Program-made: the position numbers and the translations under genes
Shown: positions 35,473 through 45,188 of the stretch, one piece after another
Layout: each line of letters starts with the position of its first letter
Numbering within the stretch: the first letter of the stretch is position 1
Notes under the pieces: generated by a model
Told to the model about the DNA's origin: nothing
The model's database searches: none
What the model saw: the letters and a program-made list of their open reading frames with translations, nothing else
Source of the DNA: Pseudomonas violetae
Lineage (GTDB): Bacteria > Pseudomonadota > Gammaproteobacteria > Pseudomonadales > Pseudomonadaceae
Direction of reading: 5' to 3'
DNA: 64,000 nt
NCBI RefSeq assembly: GCF_023072615.1
Contig: NZ_JAKNRW010000005.1
Span: forward strand, 186,001 to 250,000

Positions 35473-36552
35473 ATGACCACTTCTTCGACGACCATCGCCA
35501 TTGCGGACGACCCCCGCTGGGCTGCCGTGGTTGCTCGTGATCCGCGAGCAGATGGGCAGTTCGTCTACGCGGTGAAAACCACCGGCATCTATTGCCGCCC
35601 CAGTAGCCTTGCGCGGTTACCCAAACCGCAGAATGTGCTGTTCTTCGATACGGCCGAGCAAGCCCAGGCGGCGGGGTATCGCCCAAGCAAAAGGGCTGCC
35701 AAGGACCAGAGCGATCTCGCTGCGCAACATGCGGTGACGGTGGCTGCGGCCTGCCGCCAGATCGAAGCCGCCGAGGAAGTGCCGGCGCTCAATGACTTGG
35801 CCTCGACTGCAGGTTTGAGCAGCTTTCACTTCCACCGCGTGTTCAAAGCGGCCACCGGCCTGACTCCCAAGGGTTATGCCGCCGCACATCGTGCGCGCAA
35901 GGTGCGGGAGCGGCTCGCCGATGGCGGCTCTGTCACAGAGGCGCTGTACGACGCCGGGTTTAACTCCAATAGCCGCTTTTACGCCGCAGCGGACAATGTG
36001 CTGGGCATGAAGCCGGCCGATTACCGCGCCGCCGGCCAGAACAACGACATTCGTTTTGCCGTGGGCCAGTGTTCATTGGGCGCGATCCTGGTAGCGCAGA
36101 GCGACCGCGGAGTGTGCGCGATCCTGCTGGGGGACGATCCCCATTTACTGGTGTGCGATCTGCAGGATCGGTTCCGCCAGGCCAATCTGCTGGGGGCTGA
36201 TCAAGCGTTCGAGCAGTTGGTTGCCAAGGTGGTCGGCTTTATCGAGGCCCCGGCCCTGGGCCTGGATTTGCCCCTGGATGTGCGCGGCACCGCGTTTCAG
36301 GCGCGGGTTTGGCAGGCTCTGCGCGAGATCCCGGTGGGCAGTACGGCCAGTTATGCTGAAATTGCCCAGCGCATTGGCGCACCCAAAGCCTTTCGCGCAG
36401 TGGCTCAGGCTTGTGGGGCGAATCATCTGGCGGTGGCCATTCCTTGTCATCGGGTGGTGCGCAGTGACGGCGATCTTTCAGGGTATCGGTGGGGAGTGGA
36501 GCGCAAGCGGGAGTTGCTGGAGCGGGAGTCGCAACCCAGCTGTGTGAAATGA
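35473..36552 (+). CDS. ada: Ada-type regulator/O6-methylguanine methyltransferase with degenerate N-terminal zinc site
   Basis: A 359-residue three-part protein: Ada N-domain, AraC-type HTH (about 85-175, SSFHFHRVFKAATGLTPKGY) and a C-terminal methyltransferase with acceptor Cys at about 325 (AIPCHRVV). In E. coli Ada four Cys (38, 42, 69, 72) bind zinc and Cys38 takes the methyl group from phosphotriesters. Here the aligned positions are Cys41, Ser45, Ser72 and Ala75 (GIYCRPSS, YRPSKRAA), so three of four ligands are gone. O6-methylguanine repair should be intact, but methylation-triggered activation in the usual way is doubtful. It follows alkB. Confidence 0.9.
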   Translation: MTTSSTTIAIADDPRWAAVVARDPRADGQFVYAVKTTGIYCRPSSLARLPKPQNVLFFDTAEQAQAAGYRPSKRAAKDQSDLAAQHAVTVAAACRQIEAAEEVPALNDLASTAGLSSFHFHRVFKAATGLTPKGYAAAHRARKVRERLADGGSVTEALYDAGFNSNSRFYAAADNVLGMKPADYRAAGQNNDIRFAVGQCSLGAILVAQSDRGVCAILLGDDPHLLVCDLQDRFRQANLLGADQAFEQLVAKVVGFIEAPALGLDLPLDVRGTAFQARVWQALREIPVGSTASYAEIAQRIGAPKAFRAVAQACGANHLAVAIPCHRVVRSDGDLSGYRWGVERKRELLERESQPSCVK

Positions 36553-36755
36553 GGCCTGGGTGAAATGACTTCTGTGGGAGCAAAACGGCCTTGCCTCCAA
36601 CATCAATGGCGACTGACAAGATGCAATCGCAAGCAAGCGCTGCGCACAGTCTTGTGTGGCGGCTACCAGGCAACAGCGATGGCCTTGGCGCCGCCATTGC
36701 TGGTACAAATCCACGTCGACGTCCTGCCCTGTTTACCTCCCCGGGAGCCCCCAAA

Positions 36756-37817
36756 ATGAGTCAATGGCCAGACACCCGCATTCTTGACCTGCTTGGCATC
36801 GAACTGCCGATCATTCAGGCGCCCATGGCGGGCGCGACCGGTGCCGCCATGGTGATCGCCGCTAGCAACGCCGGGGGATTGGGATCAATGCCCGCCGCCC
36901 TGTTGAGCACCGACCAACTGCGCGAAGAACTCAAGGCCATTCGCGCTCAGACCCAACGCCCAATCAACGTTAATTTTTTCTGCCATCAACCGCCTGTGGC
37001 CGACGAACAACGTGCCCGGAACTGGAAGAATCTGCTGCAGCCCTACTACCGCGAACTGAGCGTGGACTTCGATGCGCCGACGCCGGTGTCCAATCGCGCG
37101 CCGTTTGATAACGCCACCTGCGAGGTCATCGAGGAACTGCGGCCGGAAGTGGTGAGTTTTCATTTTGGCCTGCCCGAGAAATCCCTGCTCGACCGCGTCA
37201 AGGCGACTGGCGCAAAGGTGCTGTCGTCCGCCACTACTGTCGAAGAGGCGATCTGGCTGGAGCAGCATGGTTGCGATGCGATCGTTGCCATGGGCAACGA
37301 CGCGGGCGGTCATCGAGGCATGTTCCTCAGCGATGACGTGAGTAGCCAGGTGGGTACATTCGCCCTGGTACCGCAGATTGTCGATGCAGTGAAGGTCCCG
37401 GTGATCGCGGCAGGCGGCATCAGTGACGCCCGCGGCGTGGCGGCGGCGTTCATGCTGGGGGCAAGTGCGGTGCAGGTCGGCACGGCCTATCTGTTTACCC
37501 CGGAAGCCAAGGTCAGCGCCGCCCATCACAAGGCACTGCGCACCGCCAGGGAAAGCGACACTGCAGTGACCAATCTTTTCACCGGGCGCCCGGCACGGGG
37601 CATTCTCAATCGAGTGATGCGCGAGCTGGGGCCGATGAATGACAAGGCCCCGGCCTTTCCGCTTGCAGGGGGTGCGTTGATGCCACTGCGCGCCAAAGGG
37701 GAAGCGGATTTCAGCAACCTCTGGGCAGGCCAGGCGTTTACCCTTGGGGTGGAGATGAGCACGGCGGCGCTGACCCGAAGGCTGGCGGAGGAAGGGCTGG
37801 CGAAGCTAATCCGCTAA
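36756..37817 (+). CDS. NAD(P)H-dependent flavin oxidoreductase / nitronate monooxygenase family
   Basis: A 353-residue FMN TIM-barrel enzyme. The N-terminal IELPIIQAPMAGATGAAMV, the catalytic-His loop GNDAGGHRG and the phosphate-binding VIAAGGISDARGVAAAFMLG plus VQVGTAYLFT are typical. The ATG at 36756 has GGGAG upstream; the longer frame is not homologous. Members oxidise nitronates such as propionate-3-nitronate or act as NADH:quinone reductases; this one cannot be assigned further. It stands alone between ada and modA. Confidence 0.85.
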   Translation: MSQWPDTRILDLLGIELPIIQAPMAGATGAAMVIAASNAGGLGSMPAALLSTDQLREELKAIRAQTQRPINVNFFCHQPPVADEQRARNWKNLLQPYYRELSVDFDAPTPVSNRAPFDNATCEVIEELRPEVVSFHFGLPEKSLLDRVKATGAKVLSSATTVEEAIWLEQHGCDAIVAMGNDAGGHRGMFLSDDVSSQVGTFALVPQIVDAVKVPVIAAGGISDARGVAAAFMLGASAVQVGTAYLFTPEAKVSAAHHKALRTARESDTAVTNLFTGRPARGILNRVMRELGPMNDKAPAFPLAGGALMPLRAKGEADFSNLWAGQAFTLGVEMSTAALTRRLAEEGLAKLIR

Positions 37818-37871
37818 AGCGCGAGTCGCTGGCGGTCTCGTGTATACAATCGTGTTCCGTTTGCAGGTATT

Positions 37872-38704
<833 letters not shown>

Positions 38705-39385
38705 ATGAGCCTGACGAGTGCCGATTTTGCTGCCATCTGGCTGACCCTGAAACTGGCGTCGCTGACGACGGTGATCCTGTTGGTGATCGGCACTCCGATC
38801 GCGTTATGGCTGTCGCGTACCACATCCTGGCTACGCGGCCCGGTCGGGGCAATCGTCGCCCTGCCCCTGGTCTTGCCCCCTACGGTAATTGGCTTCTATC
38901 TGTTACTTGCGCTGGGCCCCCACGGCTTTATCGGCCAGTTCACCCAATCACTAGGGCTTGGCACCCTCTCCTTCAGTTTTGCAGGCCTGGTGATCGGCTC
39001 GGTGCTCTACTCCATGCCATTTGTGGTGCAACCCCTGCAAAATGCTTTTTCGGCTATCGGCACGCGCCCACTGGAAGTGGCGGCGACGTTGCGGGCCAGT
39101 CCCTGGGACACTTTTTTCAGCGTGATCCTGCCCCTGGCACGACCCGGCTTCGTAACGGCGGCCATTCTCGGCTTTGCCCATACGGTCGGCGAATTCGGCG
39201 TAGTGCTGATGATCGGCGGTAACATCCCGGACAAAACACGGGTGGTCTCCGTCCAAATCTACGACCATGTCGAAGCCATGGAATATGCCCAGGCACATTG
39301 GCTGGCCGGGACGATGCTGGTCTTTTCGTTTGCCGTGTTGCTGGCGCTCTACTCCAGCCGCAAGACCCGTGCGGGCTGGAGCTGA
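38705..39385 (+). CDS. modB: Molybdate ABC transporter permease ModB
   Basis: A 226-residue inner-membrane permease with five hydrophobic segments. The ABC-permease EAA loop is visible as [20 protein letters not shown], where it contacts Mod[19 protein letters not shown] is the signature early segment of ModB/CysT-type permeases. Directly abuts modA and is 3 bases ahead of modC. Confidence 0.95.
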   Translation: MSLTSADFAAIWLTLKLASLTTVILLVIGTPIALWLSRTTSWLRGPVGAIVALPLVLPPTVIGFYLLLALGPHGFIGQFTQSLGLGTLSFSFAGLVIGSVLYSMPFVVQPLQNAFSAIGTRPLEVAATLRASPWDTFFSVILPLARPGFVTAAILGFAHTVGEFGVVLMIGGNIPDKTRVVSVQIYDHVEAMEYAQAHWLAGTMLVFSFAVLLALYSSRKTRAGWS

Positions 39386-39388
39386 TCG

Positions 39389-40468
39389 ATGATTCAGATG
39401 CGTTTGAAACTGGACTATCCGGGGTTTGCCCTGGATCTCGACCTGCAATTACCCGGTCGTGGAGTGACGGCGCTGTACGGGCATTCCGGCTCCGGGAAGA
39501 CTACCTGCCTGCGTTGCATCGCCGGGCTGGAGAAGGCTGAACAGGGTTTTATCCAGGTTAATGATGAAGTGTGGCAAAACAGCGCGAAGAAGATTTTTGT
39601 GCCTGCACACAAGCGCGCCCTGGGGTACGTTTTCCAGGAAGCGAGCCTGTTTCCTCATCTGTCGGTGCTGGCCAATCTGCAGTTCGGCCTCAAGCGCATT
39701 CCGACCTCGCAGCGCAGGGTCGACATGGCGCACGCCACCGAGCTGCTGGGAATTGGCCATCTGCTCGATCGCCATCCGCTCAACCTGTCAGGGGGTGAGC
39801 GCCAGCGCATCGGCATCGCCCGTGCATTGCTCACCAGCCCCAGGCTCCTGCTGATGGATGAGCCGCTGGCGGCGCTCGACAGCCAGCGCAAGAACGAGAT
39901 ACTTCCCTACCTGCAGCGCCTGCACGACGAACTGGAGATTCCGGTGCTGTACGTCAGCCACTCGCAGGATGAAGTGGCGCGCCTGGCCGATCATATCGTC
40001 CTGCTCAGCGACGGTAAGGCCCTGGCCAGCGGCCCGATCGGTGCAACCCTGGCACGTCTCGACCTGCCACTGGCGCTGGGTGACGACGCTGGCGTGGTCA
40101 TCGAGGGCCTGGTCAGCGCCTACGACGCCGACTACCAGTTGTTGACGCTGCAACTCCCCGCCAGCGACATGAGCATTCGCGTGGCGCACTCCCCGATGAG
40201 CCAAGGCCAAGCGCTGCGGTGCAAGGTTCAGGCGCGGGATGTCAGCCTGAGCCTGCACAGCGTCGAGAAAAGTAGCATTCTCAATCGCCTGCCCGTCACG
40301 GTGATCAGTGAAATGCCCGCCGATAACACCGCTCACGTATTGATACGCCTCGAAGTGGGCGGCACGCCGCTGCTGGCTCGCATCACCCGTTATTCCCGGG
40401 ATCAGTTGGGCGTGCACCCCGGTCAGCACCTGTGGGCGCAAATCAAGGCGGTGGCGGTGCTGTCTTGA
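39389..40468 (+). CDS. modC: Molybdate ABC transporter ATP-binding protein ModC
   Basis: A 359-residue ATPase: Walker [11 protein letters not shown]-loop [10 protein letters not shown], signature [15 protein letters not shown], Walker [13 protein letters not shown] and switch His in [10 protein letters not shown]-terminal Mop/TOBE domain (about 290-355, [20 protein letters not shown]) binds oxyanion and senses intracellular molybdate. Completes the modABC importer that supplies molybdopterin enzymes such as nitrate reductase. Confidence 0.95.
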   Translation: MIQMRLKLDYPGFALDLDLQLPGRGVTALYGHSGSGKTTCLRCIAGLEKAEQGFIQVNDEVWQNSAKKIFVPAHKRALGYVFQEASLFPHLSVLANLQFGLKRIPTSQRRVDMAHATELLGIGHLLDRHPLNLSGGERQRIGIARALLTSPRLLLMDEPLAALDSQRKNEILPYLQRLHDELEIPVLYVSHSQDEVARLADHIVLLSDGKALASGPIGATLARLDLPLALGDDAGVVIEGLVSAYDADYQLLTLQLPASDMSIRVAHSPMSQGQALRCKVQARDVSLSLHSVEKSSILNRLPVTVISEMPADNTAHVLIRLEVGGTPLLARITRYSRDQLGVHPGQHLWAQIKAVAVLS

Positions 40469-40542
40469 ATCCGCCGGCACCACTGCAACGGCGTGCGGTC
40501 AATGGCTGTAACGGCCACTGATTCCAAGCCAGGACTACCGCC

Positions 40543-41589
40543 ATGCACGATACCGATCTGCCCGTTGCACTGCCACCCGCCCTGCTCTATGTCGACGACA
40601 CGCAACCCGGAATCACCCGCAGGAAATTGCGCGGCAAGTTCTGCTACTTCGACGTGAATGGCCAGCGCATCACCGATCAGGACGAGGTCAAACGCATCAA
40701 TGCCCTCGCGGTACCGCCGGCCTACACCGACGTGTGGATTTGCGCCGATCCGCGAGGCCACCTGCAAGCTACCGGTCGTGATGCACGCGGTCGCAAACAA
40801 TACCGTTATCACGCGCGGTGGCGCGAGGTACGCGACGCCGATAAATATTCGCGCCTGAGAGATTTCGGCCTGGCTTTGCCCAAGTTGCGCAAGCAGCTTG
40901 AAGTATTGCTGCAGGCCCCGGGTTTCAGTCGTGACAAGGTTATGGCCACTGTCATCACCTTGCTTGACGCGACCCTGATCAGAGTCGGCAACACCCAATA
41001 CGCGCGGGACAACCGCTCTTATGGCCTGACTACCCTGCGCAGCCGTCATGTTGAAGTCAACGGCAGTGCGATCCTGTTCCAGTTCCGCGGCAAGAGCGGT
41101 GTCGAACACCAGATCACCGTCAAGGATCGGCGCTTGGCGCGGATCATCAAGCGCTGCCTGGAAATTCCGGGGCAGAACCTGTTCCAGTATCTGGACGAAA
41201 ACGGTGAGCGCCACACAGTGAGTTCTTCAGACGTCAACGCCTACCTGCAAACGCTCACTGGCGCCGACTTCACCGCCAAGGATTACCGCACTTGGGCGGG
41301 CAGCGCGCTGGCGTTGTCAGTGCTGCGCGAGTTGCACTGGGAGCCGGAGTCGGACGCCAAGCGGCATGTGGTGGAAATGGTGAAGAATGTCGCCAAACAA
41401 CTGGGCAACACCCCGGCGGTGTGTCGTAAGTGCTACATCCATCCGGCTGTAATGGAGGTTTTCCTCCTGGGCGCTCTGGCTGAACTGCCGAGACCAAGAA
41501 CGCGCAAAGGACTGCGAGCCGAGGAAGTTGGCTTGGCGATGTTCCTGGAGAAATGGGGCAAAGCTACGCACGACGCCGACTTGCGATAA
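40543..41589 (+). CDS. DNA topoisomerase IB (poxvirus-like)
   Basis: A 348-residue type IB topoisomerase that relaxes supercoils through a 3'-phosphotyrosine link. The N-terminal part has RINALAVPPAYTDVWI and ARGRKQYRYHARWR; the catalytic domain has the first Arg in LIRVGNTQYARDN, KSGVEHQITVKDRRL, the second Arg in DYRTWAGSALAL and the Tyr in VCRKCYIHPAV. Present in many pseudomonads as an accessory to the type IA and II enzymes. It stands alone. Confidence 0.92.
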   Translation: MHDTDLPVALPPALLYVDDTQPGITRRKLRGKFCYFDVNGQRITDQDEVKRINALAVPPAYTDVWICADPRGHLQATGRDARGRKQYRYHARWREVRDADKYSRLRDFGLALPKLRKQLEVLLQAPGFSRDKVMATVITLLDATLIRVGNTQYARDNRSYGLTTLRSRHVEVNGSAILFQFRGKSGVEHQITVKDRRLARIIKRCLEIPGQNLFQYLDENGERHTVSSSDVNAYLQTLTGADFTAKDYRTWAGSALALSVLRELHWEPESDAKRHVVEMVKNVAKQLGNTPAVCRKCYIHPAVMEVFLLGALAELPRPRTRKGLRAEEVGLAMFLEKWGKATHDADLR

Positions 41590-41729
41590 TCCTCGAAATA
41601 CTTGTAGGCTAGGCATCCCCGCTCTCACAGGTTGACCTTCGACGTGAATAACTAAGCCTTCCAGAAATGCGCTCGCGACAAGCCGTTCATTGCGCTTGTT
41701 GATCTTCTCGAGATTTTTCGGAGGTGCCG

Positions 41730-43370
41730 ATGACTCACGTCACGCGTCTGCCTGCACTCGTTTCCCTGAACCAACTGGGCTTTCATTTCGCCGATGGCGA
41801 AACAATTTTTAACGGCCTCAACTTAAAATTTGATCGCGTCCCCACCGCCATCGTCGGCCGAAACGGCAGCGGCAAAAGCGTGCTGGCACGCTTGATTGCG
41901 GGACAGCTGCGGCCCACCTCCGGGACCCTGACGGTCCAGGGCCGGGTCGCCTATGTAGCACAATATCTTCCCGACGAGCCGGGGCATACTGTCGCCGATG
42001 CGACGGGTACTCGTGCGGTGTTGCAAGCATTGGCGAGAGTCGAGCTTGGCCACGCTGGCGACGAGGACCTGCAAGCCCTGGCCGGGCGTTGGAACCTGGC
42101 TGCTCGCCTGCGCAGGCAACTCGACGACGCGAGGCTTTGCCACGTCAATCCCGATACCCCGACCCACACTTTGAGCGGGGGCCAACAGGCGCTGGTTGCA
42201 TTGATCGGTGCGTTCCTGGGTGATGCGCAGTTGATCGTTCTGGATGAGCCAACCAACCACCTGGACGAAGAAGCGCGTGGTTGGCTAATGCATCAATTGG
42301 CACAGTGGCGCGGTGGTCTGATCGTGGTCAGCCATGATCGGCGATTGCTGAGTAGAGTTGATCGAATCGTCGAAATCAGCCCAATCGGCGCCAGGACCTT
42401 TGGCGGCAATTATGCTGAGTTTCAGGCTCAGCGGGAGACGGAAAAGGCGGCGGCGCACGCAATGCTTGATCAGGCCCGCACCGAGCGCAAACGCGAGAGC
42501 ACCCGCCTGCAACACGAACATGACACTGTGCAGCGCCATGCCGCCTCGACCCGAAAGAAGGCGGAGATCGCCAACGTCTCGGGCTTCGAGCGGGCAAAAA
42601 TAAAGAGCGCGGCCAGGGACGCCATGGGCCCGCTTCGCCAGACTCATCAAGCGCGCAAGGACGGCCTGGTGGCCAGGGTGCGCGATGCCAGCGCCAGAGT
42701 TCTGGTCGAGGACAGTGTGCTGGTCAACCTGCCCGGCACCCGGGTCCCGGCTAATCGCCAGGTGCTGACGTTACTCAATATGCACCCTGCCCCTGCAGGG
42801 GTGGCGACGGCCAGTCTGACCTTATCCATCGCAGGCCCCATGCGCATCGCAGTCAGCGGACCCAACGGTTGCGGTAAAACTACTTTATTGCGCACGCTGG
42901 CCGGGTACATCGCCCCGCGTAGCGGTCAGTGCCAGACCCACGTCCCCTGCGCCTTTCTCGATCAGCATCTGGCGATACTCGATGACCAGCACTCCGTCCT
43001 CGAACAACTGCACATGCAAGGTACTCCGTTACCAGAGGATATCCTGCGCAGCCAGCTGGCGCATTTGCAACTGAACGCCGACCGGATCACACGACCTTGC
43101 GGTTCGCTGAGCGGCGGCGAACGCCTGAAGGCCGCTATCGCCGTCGCGTTCTGGGGCCAGACGCCTGCGCAGTTACTTTTGCTGGACGAGCCGACTAATC
43201 ACCTCGACCTTGAGTCTGTAGAAGCTTTTGAGAAAGCTCTGCAGACTTTTCCCGGTGCGATCATCGCGGTTTCCCATGACGAGCATTTCCTGGCGGCACT
43301 GGCGACGACCCACCTGCTCAAATGGCACCCGCAGGGATGGCTGCTGTCACCCAATACGCTGGATCAGTAG
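41730..43370 (+). CDS. ABC-F family ATPase
   Basis: A 546-residue protein with two ABC domains and no membrane part. First domain: Walker A VGRNGSGKSV, signature TLSGGQQALVALIGA, Walker B LIVLDEPTNHLDEE. Second: SGPNGCGKTT, SLSGGERLKAAIAVA, LLLLDEPTNHLDLE. A charged helical linker (about 235-310, RTERKRESTRLQHEHDTVQR) lies between, as in ribosome-acting ABC-F proteins. The ATG at 41730 follows GGAGGT by 4 bases. It does not match Uup or EttA closely enough to name; roles could be translation factor or antibiotic protection. Confidence 0.85.
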   Translation: MTHVTRLPALVSLNQLGFHFADGETIFNGLNLKFDRVPTAIVGRNGSGKSVLARLIAGQLRPTSGTLTVQGRVAYVAQYLPDEPGHTVADATGTRAVLQALARVELGHAGDEDLQALAGRWNLAARLRRQLDDARLCHVNPDTPTHTLSGGQQALVALIGAFLGDAQLIVLDEPTNHLDEEARGWLMHQLAQWRGGLIVVSHDRRLLSRVDRIVEISPIGARTFGGNYAEFQAQRETEKAAAHAMLDQARTERKRESTRLQHEHDTVQRHAASTRKKAEIANVSGFERAKIKSAARDAMGPLRQTHQARKDGLVARVRDASARVLVEDSVLVNLPGTRVPANRQVLTLLNMHPAPAGVATASLTLSIAGPMRIAVSGPNGCGKTTLLRTLAGYIAPRSGQCQTHVPCAFLDQHLAILDDQHSVLEQLHMQGTPLPEDILRSQLAHLQLNADRITRPCGSLSGGERLKAAIAVAFWGQTPAQLLLLDEPTNHLDLESVEAFEKALQTFPGAIIAVSHDEHFLAALATTHLLKWHPQGWLLSPNTLDQ

Positions 43371-43451
43371 AAAATTTGCGCTACGGAATTTTTGCACGAT
43401 TGCAAATGGCTCCTATAGTTGATGTGAACAAGAATCTGCTGCGGTGGAGCC

Positions 43452-43673
43452 ATGGAAGACATATTCGTCGTCAAGCGTTGCAACAAGATCATCATCCATG
43501 GCCGCAGAGCCGGTGAAGTCAGCCATGCGCCGCCCGATGCAACGGTCTGGTACCGCGTGGCGGACACGCGCACCCGCGGCTTCATCGGCGACGGATTCGA
43601 TCTGGAAGAAGACGCGCGCCGCGAATGCAAGCGCCTCAATGACAGGTCGTGTGTGACGGCCCGACAGGGCTGA
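43452..43673 (+). CDS. Small conserved hypothetical protein
   Basis: A 73-residue basic protein starting MEDIFVVKRCNKIIIHGRRA and rich in Arg/Asp towards the end (LEEDARRECKRLND). Its context, upstream of another small gene with a perfect ribosome-binding site, and codon bias support it. A GGTGGAGCC site precedes the ATG. No domain recognised. Confidence 0.68.
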   Translation: MEDIFVVKRCNKIIIHGRRAGEVSHAPPDATVWYRVADTRTRGFIGDGFDLEEDARRECKRLNDRSCVTARQG

Positions 43674-43785
43674 AGTTCGGGTCTATACTTGAAGCGCTGA
43701 CGGAGCAGCTTACCCATCGGCAGACTGCTCGCACCTTGCGAGGTTTTTGCTGCCATTTACCAGGTTTCTTGAACGGAGGTGTGTC

Positions 43786-44016
43786 ATGTCCGAAAAAGAG
43801 TCCATCACCACCCTGCTTACCCTGCTTGATTCACGCCAGGCGCGACTGGCGGCTGCGTGCAAGGAAATTGCCGACTGGGTCGATCATCAAGGGGGGCACC
43901 CGACTGCCCTGCGCATCCGTGATCGGCTAAATGACATTGAAAAAGACACGCCGCTGATTCGTAACACGCTGTCTTCGCTGCAACCGATCGACAGGCCGCT
44001 GCCGCGATTCAGATAG
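43786..44016 (+). CDS. Small helical hypothetical protein
   Basis: A 76-residue protein, predicted almost wholly helical (TLLTLLDSRQARLAAACKEI, ALRIRDRLNDIEKD). GGAGGT lies 7 bases before the ATG at 43786, a strong site. No signal peptide. No family recognised. The nearest transcription terminator in this direction is at 44211-44239, after a possible small RNA. Confidence 0.7.
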   Translation: MSEKESITTLLTLLDSRQARLAAACKEIADWVDHQGGHPTALRIRDRLNDIEKDTPLIRNTLSSLQPIDRPLPRFR

Positions 44017-44054
44017 TTCGACCTGGACACCTCGATGCACACACTGGTCTGACT

Positions 44055-44239
44055 CAGGACGCATGAATGGCGACGTGATCGTCACCGTCTGCGTCCTTGC
44101 CTGGTTGTCCTTTCTCCCCCGCTTTTGTCGCTCCGGTCTGGCACAGTTTCTTTCACGCCCCTTTCACATCTGGTGCCCTACAGTGGATTCACTCCTTTGA
44201 TGAATCCCCTTGACCCGCCCGCATGCGGGTCATTTTTTT
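44055..44239 (+). ncRNA. Candidate structured small RNA or 3' regulatory RNA
   Basis: A non-coding stretch with three stem-loops: a long hairpin closed by AGGACGCA (44056-44063) and TGCGTCCT (44090-44097); GGATTCA (44185-44191) with TGAATCC (44201-44207) around the loop CTCCTTTGA; and a rho-independent terminator. The middle loop exposes CUCCUU, complementary to Shine-Dalgarno sequences, as in several Gram-negative sRNAs. CTACAGT at 44178-44184 looks like a sigma-S -10 box but would remove the long hairpin from the transcript. Either a free sRNA or a processed 3' UTR of the preceding gene; boundaries uncertain. Confidence 0.38.
44211..44239 (+). terminator. Strong rho-independent terminator
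   Basis: Stem TGACCCGC / GCGGGTCA followed by seven T residues. It is 194 bases beyond the last coding region on this strand, too far to be an ordinary 3' terminator without an intervening RNA. Confidence 0.9.
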
Positions 44240-44362
44240 GCGTTGGGATTTAGTGGGCGCCCATGTAATGGAACTAGCCAATTCAACACTTTTCAAATCC
44301 CATAGGCCCCGATTTGAGACTGCCTCCGGGGTTCGAGGAGCGCGCATTTAAAAATGCGCAAC

Positions 44363-44399
44363 AAAAAGGGCCTGCATGAAGTATCTCATGCAAGCCCTT
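44363..44399 (-). terminator. Terminator of tRNA-Leu
   Basis: On the minus strand, AAGGGCTTGCATGA / TCATGCAGGCCCTT forms a long stem followed by TTTTTG, 9 bases beyond the CCA end of the tRNA. Confidence 0.88.
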
Positions 44400-44407
44400 G
44401 ATATATA

Positions 44408-44494
44408 TGGTGCCCGAAGCCGGAATCGAACCGGCACGCCCTTACGAGCGGGGGATTTTAAGTCCCATGCGTCTACCAGTTTCGCCATTCGGGC
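44408..44494 (-). tRNA. tRNA-Leu (anticodon UAA)
   Basis: An 87-base cloverleaf with encoded CCA. The acceptor stem pairs GCCCGAA with TTCGGGC; the anticodon loop CTTAAAA gives UAA; a long variable arm is present as in class II tRNAs; the T loop is GGTTCGATTCC. In P. aeruginosa a Leu tRNA directly follows Gly and Cys tRNAs after pgsA (from memory); here it is 4.9 kb from tRNA-Cys. Confidence 0.97.
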
Positions 44495-44849
44495 GGTAGC
44501 GCGGTGAAGCAGCCTGAACCTGGCCAACGAAAATCTGGCAGATACGACGCTTATGCAGCAGAGGTGGGAATATATACATCCCGACCGGGTGAAGCAAGTT
44601 CCCAAGCGACCTTTTCAAGACTAAATCTTGCAAGTCTGCTTGGTTAAATCTCTCAGCGAATCATGGATCTAGAGCGCATGTCTACAGTGGTGGGCGAAGT
44701 CGCACACTGGCGAATGAAGAATATCCCTCCATTACCTGTAAAACTAGCCATTTCAATAGGTTATCAGCTTTTTGGCTGCGTAAGCTACTGATTTCAAAGA
44801 GATGCCTACCAGACGTATCCCCCCGTCCGGATCGCTTGGCACGCCTTCT
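44495..44849. other. Region upstream of tRNA-Leu with no intact gene
   Basis: About 355 bases, lower in GC than the core. It should contain the tRNA-Leu promoter close to 44500-44560. Beyond that only short unsupported frames are seen. It leads into the MarR relic and marks the left edge of the accessory block. Confidence 0.45.
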
Positions 44850-45144
44850 CTAACTAGAAACAGACATCTCCACTGGACAGCCTCGCGCCCGACAAATCTT
44901 CTCGTTGCACCGTCAGCAAATGCGTCGCGCATCATCCTGGACATTGGTTAGCAAACCTAGAGCCCTTTCAAGTAAGGGGGCTAGCGTTTGCTGCTGTTCG
45001 GTGGTGAGCGTTTCCAGGACCTGTGCGTGACCTGCGCACGGGCCTGCAACACCTTGCAGGCCCGCTGTTGGCCCTCAGGAGTGACACGCAATACCACGGC
45101 TCGCGCATCTTTTTCACTGCGAAGGCGTTCAACCAAGCCTTCCG
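44850..45144 (-). pseudogene. MarR-family regulator remnant
   Basis: On the minus strand one frame reads PEGLVERLRSEKDARAVVLR then VTPEGQQRACKVLQARAQV, the wing and following helix of a MarR regulator. The sequence then shifts frame and continues with QVLETLTTEQQQTLAPLLER, a typical MarR dimer helix, interrupted by an in-frame TGA before RCNEKICRARGCPVEM. The N-terminal half is absent. The gene is thus truncated, frameshifted and stopped. It lies beside the dehalogenase relic, possibly its former regulator. Confidence 0.7.
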
Positions 45145-45188
45145 GCTAAATCAGCCGCACCGGACCGGACCGGAAACAGGCTGCACCT

